Under the pieces are notes generated by a model. It saw only the letters and a list, made by a program, of their open reading frames with translations, was not told the origin of the DNA and did no database searches. The position numbers and the translations under genes are program-made. Below, in pieces: positions 1-10,377 of a DNA stretch of 64,000 nt (its first letter is position 1; each line of letters begins with the position of its first letter). This DNA is from Paenibacillus uliginis N3/975 (GTDB lineage Bacteria; Bacillota; Bacilli; Paenibacillales; Paenibacillaceae): NCBI RefSeq assembly GCF_900177425.1, contig NZ_LT840184.1, positions 4,256,263-4,320,262 of the forward strand, read 5' to 3'.

Positions 1-1455
1 CTGACGGAATTTGTCATCTGGCAGATCATATCCGAACTGGAGTCCCAGATCTTCCATCGTAAACGCTACGCTGTTTCCTTCGCTATCCACAACGGCACGT
101 CCGGACAGGTCAATTTCTTTCATTCGGCGGCTCGTCTCTTCCAGCGAAAATCCATCGCGGAAGTATAACCGTTCAGCGTCCAGCTCTACGGTTACCGTAC
201 CGCTACGCTTCCATCCCGTAGTGTTGAATACAACGAAAGGAACGCTACTCTCCCCCCACTTAGCAAAAGACGTTGTATCAACGGCTTCAACGATAGCCTT
301 CTTGCTATCATCCACAATGCTTTCAGCCACGTGGCGGCTCTTGTCGAAACGAGTAACCATTTCACGGTGAACCTCATCGACACTGCAGCCACAGATACTA
401 TCGTGAGGATGATTCTGCATCAGTGTCTTCCAAGCGTAGGTAAACAGATGGTGCGGATACTCTTGTCCAACCAGACTTGCGAAGGAAGCAAGCGGTTCAG
501 CAACCTTTTCCAGAATGCTCTGGCCCGTCTGATTCATCTGCTTCAGGTAAACACGAGCGGAAGCTGTATTTACCAGCGTCCCCCATCCGTCGGTACGTTG
601 GCTGCGAAGCTCGCCTTGTACAGAGGACAAGTCCTGGCTCATGCTATTCTTCAAGTCTACCAAGTAATCAGCAAAGGTAGAGTGAACAAACTCCGTATCC
701 GGATGAAGCTTCTTCGCGGTTTGAATCGCTTCCGGAAGATCGCATTGGATCGGCTGGTGGTCACATCCGTTCATATAGAGAAGTTGTCCCGTTGATGCAT
801 ATTTCTCAGCATCCGCAAGCTTTCTTTCCCAGTAAGCTTTAGCTTCTTCTTCATCGACAGGAACTTCGTTACCGTTACTGTACCAGTTCGCGAACAGAAT
901 ACCGAGCACTTTGGAGCCGTCTGGACCTTCCCATACCAATTCGGAGAATGAAGACTCAAAGTCTCCATCCGATACCGTATTGTTAAAGCCTGTCGGCTTA
1001 ACTCCGCGACCAAAGAAGGCATTGTCGATACCGGATTGCTTCATCAGCTGCGGTGTTTGGCCTACGAGGCCAAATGTGTCAGGGAAGTAGCCAATTTTGG
1101 ATATCGTTCCGTAAGCTTCGGTATCTTGATGCCCGATCTGCATGTTACGAACGTTCGCTTCACTGCTCGTCAAGAAGGCATCCTGCAAAATATACCAAGG
1201 ACCGATCTGGATACGTCCATCATGGATCAGCTTCTCAAGCTGCTCCTTCTTCTCCGGACGTACCTGTAAGTAGTCCTCTAGGATAATGGTCTGTCCATCC
1301 AGGAAGAAGTAACGGTACTCCGAATCCTTCTCCATTGTCTCAAGCAATTGATCCATCAATTGGATGAGCCGTACATGATGTTTCTCATAAGGTAAATACC
1401 ATTCTCTATCCCAGTGAGTATGAGAGATGATATGGGCTTTTCTAGATTGGGTCAT
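1..1455 (-). CDS. GH38 alpha-mannosidase, short MngB-like type (3' end outside window)
   Basis: The frame is open from an ATG at 1455 to the window edge, giving the first 485 residues of a protein that in this family is usually about 900 long. The N-terminus carries the GH38 metal-site motif HTHWDREWY at about residue 13. The nucleophile motif GYFPDTFG follows near residue 125, and a NGCDHQP metal-ligand motif near residue 230. No signal peptide is seen, so it should act in the cytoplasm on imported alpha-mannosides. The ribosome site GGGGGA lies 8 bases before the ATG. It is the last visible gene of the leftward mannoside operon and is a distinct paralogue of the longer GH38 at 3982-7092. 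Exact linkage specificity cannot be read from the sequence. Confidence 0.9.
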   Translation of the reverse strand, partial: MTQSRKAHIISHTHWDREWYLPYEKHHVRLIQLMDQLLETMEKDSEYRYFFLDGQTIILEDYLQVRPEKKEQLEKLIHDGRIQIGPWYILQDAFLTSSEANVRNMQIGHQDTEAYGTISKIGYFPDTFGLVGQTPQLMKQSGIDNAFFGRGVKPTGFNNTVSDGDFESSFSELVWEGPDGSKVLGILFANWYSNGNEVPVDEEEAKAYWERKLADAEKYASTGQLLYMNGCDHQPIQCDLPEAIQTAKKLHPDTEFVHSTFADYLVDLKNSMSQDLSSVQGELRSQRTDGWGTLVNTASARVYLKQMNQTGQSILEKVAEPLASFASLVGQEYPHHLFTYAWKTLMQNHPHDSICGCSVDEVHREMVTRFDKSRHVAESIVDDSKKAIVEAVDTTSFAKWGESSVPFVVFNTTGWKRSGTVTVELDAERLYFRDGFSLEETSRRMKEIDLSGRAVVDSEGNSVAFTMEDLGLQFGYDLPDDKFRQ

Positions 1456-1499
1456 GGTTGTCGTCTCCCCCTGCTTCATAGAATGCTGTATGAACATGA

Positions 1500-1543
1500 C
1501 AAGCGTGTGAAATGTTTTTAGTGCTCATCATTTTACACGCTTG
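1500..1543 (-). promoter_or_regulatory. intercistronic hairpin without T tract
   Basis: A 15-bp inverted repeat (1500-1514 with 1529-1543, one G-T pair) sits in the 120-bp gap between the GH130 gene and the downstream GH38 gene. No T run follows, so it looks more like an mRNA-stabilising or processing stem than a terminator. It could set different transcript levels for the two enzymes. Confidence 0.5.
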
Positions 1544-1575
1544 CCTGTCTCTAACGTTTGTTATTAATTTGAAAG

Positions 1576-2574
1576 TTACGCCTCATCTACCAAAGGGTAT
1601 TCTTCCATGTAATTCATCAGCTCGTCGACGGTCGTAAACGCGAGTCCAGTCACGGTGTCGGCGCAGCCATAGTAAATCGCGATGCGGCCAGTATCGGCAT
1701 CGGTCAACGCCGCGCAAGGGAACGTTACGTTAGGTACGTCACCCATGCATTCGTAAGTCGTTTCAGGTCCCAAAATGTAGTTACGGGAACGAGCTTTAAC
1801 TTTCCATGGCTGATCCAGATCAAGCAGAGCAACGCCCATACGATAAACGAAGCCGTTACAAGTATTGATAACGCCATGATAAATCAGCAACCAGCCTTTG
1901 TCCGTTTCGATCGGCACTGGTCCAGGTCCGATTTTCTTGGACTGCCAAGCCGAAGCATCTCCATCAATTGTTCCCATTACATAACGGTGCTTGCCCCAGA
2001 AGGTAAGATCAGGACTTACACTGTAGAAAATATCCCCGAACGGCGTATGGCCTGTATCACTCGGACGGCTGAGCATCGCGTAATAATCACCAATTTTGCG
2101 TGGGAACATTACCCCGTTGCGGTTATACGGCAAAAAGGCGTTTTCCAGTTGGTGGAATGTTTTAAAATCGGTCGTATACCCAATACCGATCGTCGGGCCA
2201 TGATAGCCATTACACCAGTTGATGTAATAACGGTCTCCGATTTTGATCACTCGTGGATCGTAGCGGTATTCGCGCTTCGTTATTTCCTCATCGCCTTCGA
2301 ACACGATTGGATCATGATTAATTGTCCAGTTTATGCCATCTTCACTGAAACCAGCGAAAATATCCATACTAACCGATCTGGAATCGCAGCGGAACACACC
2401 AGCGAACCCACCTTCAAACGGAACAACAGCGGAGTTGAATACACTGTTGGAGTTCGGGATTGCGTGGCGCTCAATAATCGGATTTGCCGAATAGCGCCAT
2501 ACCGGAGCATTGAGACCCTCCGGCTTGTCTTGCCAAGGGATGTTATTTAGGGATTCGCCAATAATTTTGCTCAT
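1576..2574 (-). CDS. GH130 beta-mannoside phosphorylase
   Basis: This 332-residue protein is a five-bladed beta-propeller of the GH130 type. It has repeated blade motifs such as FAGFSEDGINW (about residue 73) and EYRYDPRVI (about 101), the latter carrying a conserved family Asp. The family phosphorolyses beta-1,4-mannosidic bonds to give mannose 1-phosphate, acting on mannooligosaccharides, Man-Glc or the Man-GlcNAc core of N-glycans. There is no signal peptide, so action is cytosolic. It follows GH125 by 58 bp in the same operon and has a clear ribosome site (AAGGAG) before the ATG. The company of GH38 and GH125 alpha-mannosidases makes the N-glycan core an attractive substrate, but that is inference. 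Confidence 0.88.
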   Translation of the reverse strand: MSKIIGESLNNIPWQDKPEGLNAPVWRYSANPIIERHAIPNSNSVFNSAVVPFEGGFAGVFRCDSRSVSMDIFAGFSEDGINWTINHDPIVFEGDEEITKREYRYDPRVIKIGDRYYINWCNGYHGPTIGIGYTTDFKTFHQLENAFLPYNRNGVMFPRKIGDYYAMLSRPSDTGHTPFGDIFYSVSPDLTFWGKHRYVMGTIDGDASAWQSKKIGPGPVPIETDKGWLLIYHGVINTCNGFVYRMGVALLDLDQPWKVKARSRNYILGPETTYECMGDVPNVTFPCAALTDADTGRIAIYYGCADTVTGLAFTTVDELMNYMEEYPLVDEA

Positions 2575-2632
2575 TGTTATGTCTCCTTTTTATTAGAACA
2601 TTTATCATGCATAAATTTAGATCAACGTAAGC

Positions 2633-3952
2633 TTACAAAATGCCTTCTTTCATCGCCTTGTACACAAGTTGAGAGAACAGGCTGTTCGACCAAGCAAACC
2701 ATGATCTGGTGAACACTTTCGGATCATCAGCGTGGAAGCCTTCATGCATGAATCCGGTATCCGCATCTGTCGATTCCAGCATAGCGATCATTTCAAGTTT
2801 CTCTTCAGCGGATGATGCCGTAATTCCCTGCATGGACAATGCCATGTGCCAGATATAATTCGCTGGTGTATGCGGACTTCCGATTCCCTTAGCCATTTTC
2901 CCTTCAAAATAGAACGGATTTTCTTTGCTCAGAGCAAAACGTCTAGTGTTCTGGTAAATCGGATCATCTGCGGTTACATAACCAAGATAAGGGATGGACA
3001 TTAGCCCTGGTGTACCTGCATCATCCATCAAGCAATAGTTGCCGAATCCATCGGTTTCGTATGCATATATCGGTCCAAACTCCGGATGACGGTAAATTCC
3101 GTAGAGCTTAATACCGTGATCAATTTCAGCCTCAAGCTTCTTAAGATCAGCCAGAAGTGTCATATCACGGAAAATCCATTCTGCGAATTCTTGCATATGG
3201 CGCAGAGCTACTACAGCAAACATGTTACCTGGAATGTTGTAGTGGAAATCACAAGCGTCATCACTTGAACGGAAGCCTGACCATACCATGCCCGTGTAAT
3301 TGACCGGCATACCAAGTCCGTTGTTGCGTAAGGAGTCTTCCGGAATTCCGTTATCCCGTGTGAAGCGGTATGGGGAACGTTCGAAATGGTATTGCTCCGT
3401 CTTGAACAGCTCCACGATTTTCAGCATAGCTGCTTTAAATCCGGAATCAAACACATCCGTAAGTCCAGTCTCCTTCCAGTAAGCATAAGCCAGACGGATG
3501 GAGAAGCACAGGGAATCGATTTCGAACTTACGCTCCCACACCCATGGAGACATATCCGTCTCGTCATCGGTGTTCCAGTGCCAATCATTGGCGGATTCAT
3601 TAAATGCATTGGCATAAGGGTCAATATGAATATAGTTCATGTGACGCTTGATCAGACCACTTAAAACACGTTGTAATTCTGGATCGTTTTTGGAAAATGG
3701 TACATAGTGCATCACTTGCTCAACGGAGTCACGAAGCCACATTGCAGGAATATCACCGGTGATAACAAAAGTAGTGCCATCATCCATCAATTTAGTGGTC
3801 GTCTCCAACGTATTCGGAAACGTATTTTTAAACAACTGTAAAAGCTTAGGGCGATGGGCCAGCTTCTCTTCCGCTTCCTTCAGCACATCTTGAATGGATT
3901 GTGGCAGCGTAAGGGTCGGCATAGGTATTTTGGGGAGTCTAAATTGTTCCAT
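2633..3952 (-). CDS. GH125 exo-alpha-1,6-mannosidase
   Basis: This 439-residue protein matches the GH125 family (formerly DUF1237) over its full length. The signature GDIPAMWLRDS is at about residue 68, followed by YANAFNE and a Trp-rich segment near residue 120. GH125 enzymes are metal-independent, inverting exo-alpha-1,6-mannosidases, studied in Clostridium perfringens and Streptococcus pneumoniae, where they trim N-glycan mannose. There is no export signal. The gene has a strong AAGGAG site and lies 29 bp after the long GH38 gene, clearly in the same transcription unit. The pairing of GH125 (alpha-1,6) with GH38 (alpha-1,2/1,3/1,6) covers the bonds of a high-mannose glycan or yeast mannan side chain. 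Confidence 0.9.
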   Translation of the reverse strand: MEQFRLPKIPMPTLTLPQSIQDVLKEAEEKLAHRPKLLQLFKNTFPNTLETTTKLMDDGTTFVITGDIPAMWLRDSVEQVMHYVPFSKNDPELQRVLSGLIKRHMNYIHIDPYANAFNESANDWHWNTDDETDMSPWVWERKFEIDSLCFSIRLAYAYWKETGLTDVFDSGFKAAMLKIVELFKTEQYHFERSPYRFTRDNGIPEDSLRNNGLGMPVNYTGMVWSGFRSSDDACDFHYNIPGNMFAVVALRHMQEFAEWIFRDMTLLADLKKLEAEIDHGIKLYGIYRHPEFGPIYAYETDGFGNYCLMDDAGTPGLMSIPYLGYVTADDPIYQNTRRFALSKENPFYFEGKMAKGIGSPHTPANYIWHMALSMQGITASSAEEKLEMIAMLESTDADTGFMHEGFHADDPKVFTRSWFAWSNSLFSQLVYKAMKEGIL

Positions 3953-3981
3953 GTGTATTGGCTCCTTTAGTAAGTTAGGTA

Positions 3982-6900
3982 TTAGGAATATATAAGTTTC
4001 ACTGTTTTGATCTCATAAGGTGAAAATTGAAGTGAAATCGTTCCCTCCGTGGTTGGAAGAATCTCGATTTCTTCCTCCAGTGCATTGGACAAGCACACTT
4101 TCGAGAACGGATGCGGCCATGTCAAGGTGACAGAATCACGTCCTCCAGAGGACTCATACCAACGAAGAACAACACCACTGCCGTCTTCTGCAGGTTTGAC
4201 CGTGTCGAGCACGACATGCTGGCTCTCAAACGGAATCCATGAATGTGTCGATGGCAGTGTTCCCTGTTTCGGAGACTCAGGGAGAACAGGCAGCTCGTAG
4301 TTCAGCTCTGCAGCTTTTCGGACCGTACCGGCTTGACGCCAATCCCCTATATGAGGATACAAGGAATACGTGAATTGATGCTCTCCCAAGTCCGCCGTGA
4401 CATCCGGCCATTTAGGAGCTCTCAGCAGGGACAGACGGATAGTGCTGCCCTGAATGTCATAACCGTACTTGCAGTCGTTCAGCAAGCTGACACCGTATCC
4501 GAATTCCGATACATCTGCGAAACGGTGACCACATACTTCGTACTGAGCCTGTTCCCAGCTCGTGTTTCGATGTGTCGGACGCTCAATGGATCCGAATGGA
4601 ATCTCATAAGTCGCCTTTTCTGTCACGACGTCGATCGGGAACCCAACCTTGAGTAATTTGTGTGATTCATTCCAGCTGACATGGGTTTTAAAATCAATTC
4701 GGCGATCCTGATGATACAAAATCATATCCTGAGTAATCTCTGATTGATGCAACCGCCACCGGAAACGGAGAATATCCTTTACCGAACCCGTTAGAACCAC
4801 TTTTTTCTCTAACAGCTCGGCTTCTCCGGCAACCTGATCCTCATAACGGGTATCAATGTCCCAAGCATCCCATAACACAGGACGGTCATGGAAAAAATGA
4901 AACCGGTTTGCCCGTTCTCCATCCTTCACCACTTCACGGTTAGCTTCTTTATCAAAGAGACTGATGATTTCGCCGCGGTCGTTGAACTGAATTTTGTAGA
5001 ACTCACTCTCCCAGAGATGATCCAGATTTCCTTGCTCTCTGTGGGATAATCCTTCCGAGGATTCTCCTGTCCGCACCCATATGGTCTTATAGCCAAAGGC
5101 AGGTACGCTCGGCACACATACGGTCAAGGAAACTGCTCCCATGTCATCGGTCATTACATCACTCTTGAGATGGTTACCCCCCGCATCATAAACAGCTTGC
5201 TCATCCGGGCTATCTTCACACGGTATGGATATGACGGCATCACGGGACCATCCCAAACTGTTGAATACGAGGTATGGTAGCCCTTCTCCTTCAGTACTCA
5301 CTTGTGCAGCGAGTGCTTGAAGCCCGATCTGAAGCGATGTGTTTCCTTTATCGAATACTTCGCCATACTCTTTCTCGGAGGTCACGTATGACTCGGTAAT
5401 CGCCGACCCCGGGATAATGTCATGGAACTGGTTTAAAAGAATCAGCTTCCAGCCGTCATGAAGTTTAGTATTTACTTCTTGTATCTGTCCATCAGCCATA
5501 GCTGGAGCTGCCAGCGTGTTCCACAACTCTGCTTCGCGGTACAGCATTTCCGCTCTCCGGTTGTACCTCTTATTACGACCATGCGTGGTATAGGTTCCGC
5601 GGTGCAATTCCAGGTAGAGATCCCCTCGCCATGTTGGAAGCTTTGGACTGCGCTCTTCAATACTTTCGAAAAATTCCGCTGCCGTGCTGTAACGGCTGGC
5701 CGGCTGGCCTACCATCAATTCTGCCCGGTCGATATACTCCAGCATTTCACGGGTTGCACCACCGCCGCCATCGCCATGTCCGTAGAGCAGCATCTGCTCG
5801 TTATGAACATCTTTCTGACGGTAAGACTGCCAATGGTCATGAACATCCTTCGGCAGTGTATTTTCATTCACTCCATGGTTCAGGTAGGACAACATCGGCG
5901 TTCCGTCAATCCCTACCCAGTGAAATAAGTCGTACGGAAATACGTTCGTATCATTCCAGCCAAGTTTTGTGGTCATGAAATAACGGATACTGCCATGTTT
6001 CAAAATTTGCGGCAGTGAAGCACAATAACCGAATGTATCCGGAAGCCACTCAATGTCCGACATTTTCCCAAACTCCTGCAGATAAAAGCGCTGACCGTAA
6101 AGCATTTGACGCATAAGTGATTCCCCGCTCGGTATGTTCAGGTCCGGTTCGACCCACATTCCTCCGACCAGCTCCCAGCGTCCTTCTGCTACTCTCTCTT
6201 TCACCCGCTCGTATAGCTCGGGGTCATTGTCTTTCAAAAACTGAAACAGCAGCGGCTGGCTCTGTGCGTATTTATATTGAGGATACTCCTCCATTAAAGC
6301 ATCAACGGTTGAAAAGGTACGGCTTGTTTTTCGGACCGTCTCCCGTACAGGCCACAGCCACGCGATATCAATATGTGACTGACCGACCATGTGCTCGGTC
6401 CCCTCAGCATTGTTGCCGATCTCACCAACCTCGCGAACGAGGTCCTTTTCAAGCCGAATGACAGCTTCTCCCATACGCACTGTAGCCTCATCCATGGCAA
6501 CGAACCTGTCCATCGCACGGTAAAGTGCCTCCATGAGACGGACACGCCTGAAGTCCTGCTCAGGTAGCAGGACCATGGAATCGCGTATAACAGTCACGGT
6601 GTACATCAGACTTTGTACAGGTGTATTGACCCGAACCAGCATACTGCGGATGGAGGTAATTGGAGGCTGGATGACCGCCTGCTGGTTCAGTGGATCCACC
6701 GGCTCTGGAATCGGGTCGTACAGCTCAATTTCGAGTTCTACTCTAGGTCCGGTTCTTTCGGGATCCAAGGTGACAAACGTATGATTCCGGTCCAGCCCTT
6801 GATAAGAACGGCCGTTCACACGCAGCAGACCCTCTCCTCCAGACTCGAACACGAAACCGATCTTGTCATTAAACCATGTAACGGGAAGCTCCAGTGTTTT

Positions 6901-7092
6901 GCGGAAGAAATACGTTGTTCCCTGATTACTCGGGAACCGCTCCAATCCCTCTCCTTGAGGATACGGTTCTGTATTCTCATATTGTCCCGGGAGTTTATAA
7001 GTGGAACGTGTAATATCCCAGTCCCGTAGCCCCATGACCTCCAGCCACTGACGCTCTGACAATTCCCTGATAAATCGTCTAATTCGCTCCAT
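3982..7092 (-). CDS. GH38 alpha-mannosidase, long type
   Basis: This 1036-residue protein is a full-length class II alpha-mannosidase. An N-terminal accessory region of about 240 residues precedes the catalytic motif GQSHIDIAWLWPVRET (metal ligands His and Asp). Next come the nucleophile motif WLPDTFGYCASLPQ near residue 350 and NQFHDIIPGSA near residue 570, then the central and C-terminal beta-sandwich domains. It acts on unbranched alpha-mannose termini and needs a divalent metal, usually Zn or Co. No signal peptide is present. The start is an ATG behind AGGAGG, 4 bp after the GH3 stop, so the two are translationally close. It differs from the shorter GH38 at 1-1455 in length and motif context, suggesting different substrates. 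Confidence 0.93.
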   Translation of the reverse strand: MERIRRFIRELSERQWLEVMGLRDWDITRSTYKLPGQYENTEPYPQGEGLERFPSNQGTTYFFRKTLELPVTWFNDKIGFVFESGGEGLLRVNGRSYQGLDRNHTFVTLDPERTGPRVELEIELYDPIPEPVDPLNQQAVIQPPITSIRSMLVRVNTPVQSLMYTVTVIRDSMVLLPEQDFRRVRLMEALYRAMDRFVAMDEATVRMGEAVIRLEKDLVREVGEIGNNAEGTEHMVGQSHIDIAWLWPVRETVRKTSRTFSTVDALMEEYPQYKYAQSQPLLFQFLKDNDPELYERVKERVAEGRWELVGGMWVEPDLNIPSGESLMRQMLYGQRFYLQEFGKMSDIEWLPDTFGYCASLPQILKHGSIRYFMTTKLGWNDTNVFPYDLFHWVGIDGTPMLSYLNHGVNENTLPKDVHDHWQSYRQKDVHNEQMLLYGHGDGGGGATREMLEYIDRAELMVGQPASRYSTAAEFFESIEERSPKLPTWRGDLYLELHRGTYTTHGRNKRYNRRAEMLYREAELWNTLAAPAMADGQIQEVNTKLHDGWKLILLNQFHDIIPGSAITESYVTSEKEYGEVFDKGNTSLQIGLQALAAQVSTEGEGLPYLVFNSLGWSRDAVISIPCEDSPDEQAVYDAGGNHLKSDVMTDDMGAVSLTVCVPSVPAFGYKTIWVRTGESSEGLSHREQGNLDHLWESEFYKIQFNDRGEIISLFDKEANREVVKDGERANRFHFFHDRPVLWDAWDIDTRYEDQVAGEAELLEKKVVLTGSVKDILRFRWRLHQSEITQDMILYHQDRRIDFKTHVSWNESHKLLKVGFPIDVVTEKATYEIPFGSIERPTHRNTSWEQAQYEVCGHRFADVSEFGYGVSLLNDCKYGYDIQGSTIRLSLLRAPKWPDVTADLGEHQFTYSLYPHIGDWRQAGTVRKAAELNYELPVLPESPKQGTLPSTHSWIPFESQHVVLDTVKPAEDGSGVVLRWYESSGGRDSVTLTWPHPFSKVCLSNALEEEIEILPTTEGTISLQFSPYEIKTVKLIYS

Positions 7093-7096
7093 GAAT

Positions 7097-9394
7097 TTAA
7101 TCCTCCTGCACCGTCAGATCAGTGCTAAGCGTATCATTGACATGTCTGCCTGCCATCACGCGGAACAGACCTGGCTCAACAACATACTTATAATCTTTGC
7201 CGATATACTGCAATTGTTCTGCTCCAACCGTAAACTCAACAGTCTTTGATTCTCCAGGCTTCAAGTGGATCTTGCGGAAGCCCTTTAGCTCTTTGGCAGG
7301 TCTGGTGTAATGACTTACGGCATCAGATATATACATCTGAACGACTTCGTCCCCTTCACGGTCTCCCGTATTGGTTACGTTAACGGTCAGCGTCGCTTGT
7401 TCGTCAGACCGGATCACTTGCGGTTCAATTTTCAAATCACTGTAGCTGAACTCAGTGTAACTCAGTCCATATCCAAACGGATAGCGCGGCTGTGAATCAT
7501 CTTCCAAGTACCTTTTGCCGCGCGAGCGCTTCCCGTGATAATAAACAGGGAGCTGACCGACATGCTTAGGTACCGATATCGTCAGACGTCCCGATGGGTT
7601 GACATCACCGAACAGAATATCGGCAATGGCGTGACCGCCCTCCTGACCCGGATACCAAGCTTCAAGAATGGCATGGGCATGCTTGTCCATCCAAGGCTCT
7701 GCAATAGGTCGTCCATTGATCAATACAACCACAACGGGCTTACCGAGCTTATGAATTTCCTGAAGCAGTTCTAGCTGTACACCCGACAGTTGAAGGGTCA
7801 TTCGGTCAATTCCTTCACCGCAATCCATATCGCTCCAAGCATGCTCCGTCACTTTAGATGCCCCGGTTCTCAGGTCAATCGTTCCTTCCCCGAAATCACG
7901 GGCGCTGGAACCCCCAAGTACCATAACGACCGTATCCGCCTGCTCTGCGCAGGACAAAGCCAAATCAAAACCTTCTTTTGAATCATCCTTAATCCGGCAT
8001 CCTGGTGCGTACAGCACACGCTGCGGCTCATCCTTCAGCTTCTGACGAATTCCCTTCAGCACAGTAGCCACGCTGTGGGGAGGTTGCGGTGATGTATAAT
8101 CACCGAGCTGATTGTATCCTTGATCCGCATTCGGACCGATAACCGCAATCTTACCGGACGTCTTGGACAGCGGAAGAATCCCGTTCTCATTCTTGAGTAA
8201 TACGGTACCTTCAGCGGCAAGCTGATGAGCTAATGCAATATGTTCGCTACTCCCTATGACGTTCCCTGCACGATTCGGATCAACATAAGGATTTTCGAAC
8301 AATCCGAGTTTGAATTTCAGACAAAGCACACGCTGGACAGCCTGATCAATAACTTCCGTTTCCAGCTTACCGAGATTTACGGCTTCTAACAAATGTTTGT
8401 TGAACATTTCTCCAGACATTTCCATATCAATCCCTGCCCGAATGGCCTGAACCGCGGCATCCATGCCATCCTCCGCCGTATCGTGACCGGAAGCAAGCAT
8501 ATCGATAGCTCCGCAGTCAGTAATGACCATCCCGTCAAAACCCCATTCCTTGCGGAGAATTTCGTCAAGTAACTCGGAATTGACTGTACATGGGACTCCG
8601 TCGATTTCGTTATATGCCGGCATAATAGACTCGGCTCCAGCTTCAACTGCTTTCTTAAACGGCAGCAAATCCACTTCCATCAATTCTCGCCGTCCCATAT
8701 GTACCGGTCCGGCATTTCTTCCACCCTCCGAGCTTCCATATCCCGCAAAGTGTTTCAACGTTGCAACCACACTGTCGTCCCGATCAAGAGACTCACCTTG
8801 AAGTCCTTCAACCGAGGCAACACCCATTTTGCTGATCAGATAAGGATCTTCCCCAAAACATTCTTCCGTGCGTCCCCAACGGGGATCACGCACCACATCC
8901 AGCACCGGCGAATAAGTAGCTACCCCGCCCTGGCTTCGTGTCTCAACGGCAACGGCATGACACATCTCCCGGTACAGATCTACATTCCATGTGCTTCCTA
9001 TCGACAGCGGTACAGGAAAGACGGTCCCACCGATCGCCATATGTCCATGGGAGCACTCCTCTCCGATCAGAATCGGAATGCCCAGACGGGAATGCTCAAT
9101 GGCGTAACGTTGAATTTCATTTACCGCCTGAGCACCTTCCTGGGGAGAGAGACCATTTTCGAGCGATACCCCTGTCCACGGATCAGCACGGAGCACCCCG
9201 TAGAGGGAGCCCACGCCGCCGTTGGTCACTTGCTGTTTAAAAGATTCAGTTAATGAAATCTGACCGTTCTTATATTCATAGGTCTTCCAGCCGAAAGGTT
9301 GAATCAGCTGTCCGATCTTTTCTTCCAGAGTCATGAGGCTAAGCAGGTGCTGAGCCCTTTCCATGGCTGGCTTGCCAGCATCTTTATAAGTCAT
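7097..9394 (-). CDS. GH3 beta-glycosidase
   Basis: This 765-residue GH3 protein has the (beta/alpha)8 N-domain with KHFAGYG near residue 215 and the nucleophile Asp in GMVITDCGAID near residue 295. An alpha/beta sandwich domain and a C-terminal fibronectin-III-like domain (about 670-760) follow. The ATG at 9394 is preferred because GGAGGG lies 7 bases before it; a TTG six bases upstream is too close. GH3 enzymes of this shape act on beta-glucosides, beta-xylosides or related linkages; specificity is not visible. There is no signal peptide. In a locus otherwise aimed at mannose it may remove a beta-linked capping sugar or aglycone from imported oligosaccharides. Confidence 0.88.
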   Translation of the reverse strand: MTYKDAGKPAMERAQHLLSLMTLEEKIGQLIQPFGWKTYEYKNGQISLTESFKQQVTNGGVGSLYGVLRADPWTGVSLENGLSPQEGAQAVNEIQRYAIEHSRLGIPILIGEECSHGHMAIGGTVFPVPLSIGSTWNVDLYREMCHAVAVETRSQGGVATYSPVLDVVRDPRWGRTEECFGEDPYLISKMGVASVEGLQGESLDRDDSVVATLKHFAGYGSSEGGRNAGPVHMGRRELMEVDLLPFKKAVEAGAESIMPAYNEIDGVPCTVNSELLDEILRKEWGFDGMVITDCGAIDMLASGHDTAEDGMDAAVQAIRAGIDMEMSGEMFNKHLLEAVNLGKLETEVIDQAVQRVLCLKFKLGLFENPYVDPNRAGNVIGSSEHIALAHQLAAEGTVLLKNENGILPLSKTSGKIAVIGPNADQGYNQLGDYTSPQPPHSVATVLKGIRQKLKDEPQRVLYAPGCRIKDDSKEGFDLALSCAEQADTVVMVLGGSSARDFGEGTIDLRTGASKVTEHAWSDMDCGEGIDRMTLQLSGVQLELLQEIHKLGKPVVVVLINGRPIAEPWMDKHAHAILEAWYPGQEGGHAIADILFGDVNPSGRLTISVPKHVGQLPVYYHGKRSRGKRYLEDDSQPRYPFGYGLSYTEFSYSDLKIEPQVIRSDEQATLTVNVTNTGDREGDEVVQMYISDAVSHYTRPAKELKGFRKIHLKPGESKTVEFTVGAEQLQYIGKDYKYVVEPGLFRVMAGRHVNDTLSTDLTVQED

Positions 9395-9421
9395 CTGCAA
9401 TCCCTCCGGTCATAACATGGA

Positions 9422-10345
9422 TTATTCTTTTACCGCACCGATCGTCAGGCCTTGGATAAAGTAACGCTGGAAGAACGGATAAGCCAAAATGATAGGTCCG
9501 GTGGCCAGTACCACCATCGCCATACGGGAAGTGTCCTGAGGCAATGATTGAAGAGCCTCCATGCTAAGTGAAGAGTTTTGGGAATTTTGCAGAATGAACT
9601 GCATGCTCGTTTCAATCCGCATCAACATGGACTGCAATGGAACCAGGTTCGGATCATCAATGTACAAGAGCGCGTTAAACCAGTCGTTCCAGTATCCGAG
9701 CGTGCTGAACAATCCGATCGTTGCCAACCCAGGAAGGGAAAGCGGAAGAACGATTTTATAGAAAATTTTGAACTCCGATGCTCCATCAATTTTACCGGAC
9801 TCAACAATCGCATCCGGAACACTCGTGACATAAAACGTACGCAGAATCATGATGTAAAAGGCGTTAACGGCAAGCGGCCATATGAGCGCCCAGATCGAAT
9901 CCTTAAGTCCCAAAAGCTGTGTAGCTACAATATAAGTCGGCACCAGACCACCGTTAAAGAGCATTGTAAAGAATGCGAAAAATGAAAAGAAGTTACGGTA
10001 TTTGAAGCTTTTACGTGAAATCGCATAGGAGTACAATGAGATGACACATAAGCTGATGAGCGTACCCACAACGGTTATGAAGATCGTTACGCCGTACGAG
10101 CGGAGCAGCGTGTCACCTGTCTCGAATACGTACTTGTACGCTTCCAAACTCCATTTCTCAGGAAAAATCTGATACCCGTTATGGGCAAGAGATTTCTCAT
10201 CCGTAAAGGAAATGATCATTACAAACAGAAACGGAAATACACACAAAAAGGAAAATATTCCAGCAATCAGGTTCGCTCCAATATTCCAACCCTTGGAGAG
10301 CTGATGAAAGTCTTGAGTCTTGGTCTTGCTTTTGCTGTTACTCAC
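9422..10345 (-). CDS. sugar ABC transporter permease, YtcP/LplC type
   Basis: This 307-residue protein has six predicted membrane helices. The binding-protein-dependent transport EAA-type loop, beginning at the conserved E-S-G-K-I-D-G-A, lies near residue 180. It resembles the LplC/YtcP group used for complex oligosaccharides. The start is GTG with AAGGGGG before it. It pairs with the LplB-like permease upstream (32-bp gap) to form the heterodimeric channel; no ATPase gene is linked, so a shared MsmX-type ATPase probably powers it. That is known behaviour for this family and is inferred here. Confidence 0.9.
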   Translation of the reverse strand: MSNSKSKTKTQDFHQLSKGWNIGANLIAGIFSFLCVFPFLFVMIISFTDEKSLAHNGYQIFPEKWSLEAYKYVFETGDTLLRSYGVTIFITVVGTLISLCVISLYSYAISRKSFKYRNFFSFFAFFTMLFNGGLVPTYIVATQLLGLKDSIWALIWPLAVNAFYIMILRTFYVTSVPDAIVESGKIDGASEFKIFYKIVLPLSLPGLATIGLFSTLGYWNDWFNALLYIDDPNLVPLQSMLMRIETSMQFILQNSQNSSLSMEALQSLPQDTSRMAMVVLATGPIILAYPFFQRYFIQGLTIGAVKE

Positions 10346-10377
10346 GGTACGTACCCCCTTTGATGAAAATTTGCGGA

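Noticed and set aside
1876..2550. A 224-codon plus-strand frame
   Set aside because: It lies antisense to the GH130 gene, which has clear family motifs and a ribosome site; the plus frame has none.
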